Assembly: GCA_030040525.1 (NCBI GenBank)
Contig: JASHTN010000351.1
Location: 1-5,600 of the forward strand
Direction: 5' to 3'
Length of the DNA stretch: 5,600 nucleotides
DNA from: Gammaproteobacteria bacterium
Lineage (GTDB): Bacteria; Pseudomonadota; Gammaproteobacteria; Steroidobacterales; Steroidobacteraceae
Shown: one piece after another, positions 5,394 through 5,600 of the stretch
How the letters are laid out: each line of letters begins with the position of its first letter
Position numbering within the stretch: position 1 is the stretch's first letter
Made by a program: the position numbers and the translations under genes
Notes under the pieces: model-generated
Database searches by the model: none
What the model saw: only the letters and a program-made list of their open reading frames with translations
Told to the model about the DNA's origin: nothing

Positions 5394-5600
5394 TCAGGCG
5401 CTGAGCGAAGCCGCTCGCGAGCTGCCGCGCGCGGGGCGCGCCACATCCAGGCCGAAGAACCGGGCGGCATTCCCGCCCAGCAGCTTCGCCCGGGTCGCCG
5501 GCGCCAGTCCCGCGTGCGAGCGGATCAGGCTGCCGACCTGCTGCTCGCCGAGCGGAAACGGGTAGTCGGAGCCGAGCATGACGTGCTCCTCGCCCATGGT
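5394..5600 (-). CDS. ACMSD-like amidohydrolase, C-terminal end (runs off window)
   Basis: The visible 68 residues are the C-terminus of a metal-dependent amidohydrolase-family (amidohydrolase 2) decarboxylase/hydrolase. HVMLGSDYPFPLGEQ holds the conserved metal-site aspartate of this family in GSDYPFP. AKLLGGNAARFFGLD is the typical final helix. The wording GSDYPFPLGE is characteristic of 2-amino-3-carboxymuconate-6-semialdehyde decarboxylase (ACMSD), which acts in kynurenine/3-hydroxyanthranilate and 2-nitrobenzoate breakdown. Related resorcylate or carboxyvanillate decarboxylases cannot be excluded from this fragment. The frame stays open to the window edge, so the ATG at 5597 is internal, not a start. 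It lies directly upstream of the LysR gene and is its best candidate target. The tail after FFGLD (about 15 residues, S/A/R-rich) is a non-conserved extension. Confidence 0.75.
   Translation of the reverse strand, partial: TMGEEHVMLGSDYPFPLGEQQVGSLIRSHAGLAPATRAKLLGGNAARFFGLDVARPARGSSRAASLSA

Overview
This is a very GC-rich window with strong G/C preference at third codon positions, consistent with a high-GC member of the Pseudomonadota. A gammaproteobacterium is plausible, but nothing here fixes the lineage. No IS element, phage gene, tRNA, rRNA or CRISPR array is visible.

Layout. (i) 1-317 has no protein gene. It holds a regular array of six small hairpins on the + strand, each showing an A-N-G-G-A-N hexaloop, repeated every 17-18 nt. 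This is the architecture of CsrA/RsmA-binding sponge RNAs. A candidate terminator and a perfect 18-bp inverted repeat follow. (ii) 318-2050, minus strand, carries two translationally coupled oxygenase genes that overlap by ATGA. A gamma-butyrobetaine-hydroxylase-like Fe(II)/2-oxoglutarate dioxygenase comes first, then an HD-domain PhnZ/TmpB-type diiron oxygenase. Together they match the TmpA/TmpB route that cleaves the C-P bond of 2-(trimethylammonio)ethylphosphonate to give glycine betaine and phosphate. (iii) 2051-2462 is a spacer between divergent genes. It contains a minus-strand coding-like stretch without a usable start codon, probably a gene remnant, and the promoter and RBS of the next gene. 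(iv) 2463-3575, plus strand, encodes a HisC-like PLP aminotransferase with an N-terminal Tat signal. (v) 3580-4344, minus strand, encodes a dimethylarginine dimethylaminohydrolase (DDAH), convergent with the aminotransferase; both stop codons lie inside one shared hairpin. (vi) 4424-5377, minus strand, is a LysR-type regulator. (vii) 5394-5600, minus strand, is the C-terminal end of an ACMSD-like amidohydrolase that runs off the window.

The unifying theme, by inference, is scavenging of small methylated or amino nitrogen compounds: a quaternary-ammonium phosphonate, methylated arginines, an amino acid transaminated probably outside the cytoplasm, and an aromatic-amino-acid or aminobenzoate breakdown intermediate. 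The LysR gene sits 17 nt downstream of the amidohydrolase on the same strand, so that gene is its most likely partner. The most interesting item is the hairpin array at 131-232, because its loops, spacing and stem changes all point to a CsrA/RsmA-sequestering RNA.
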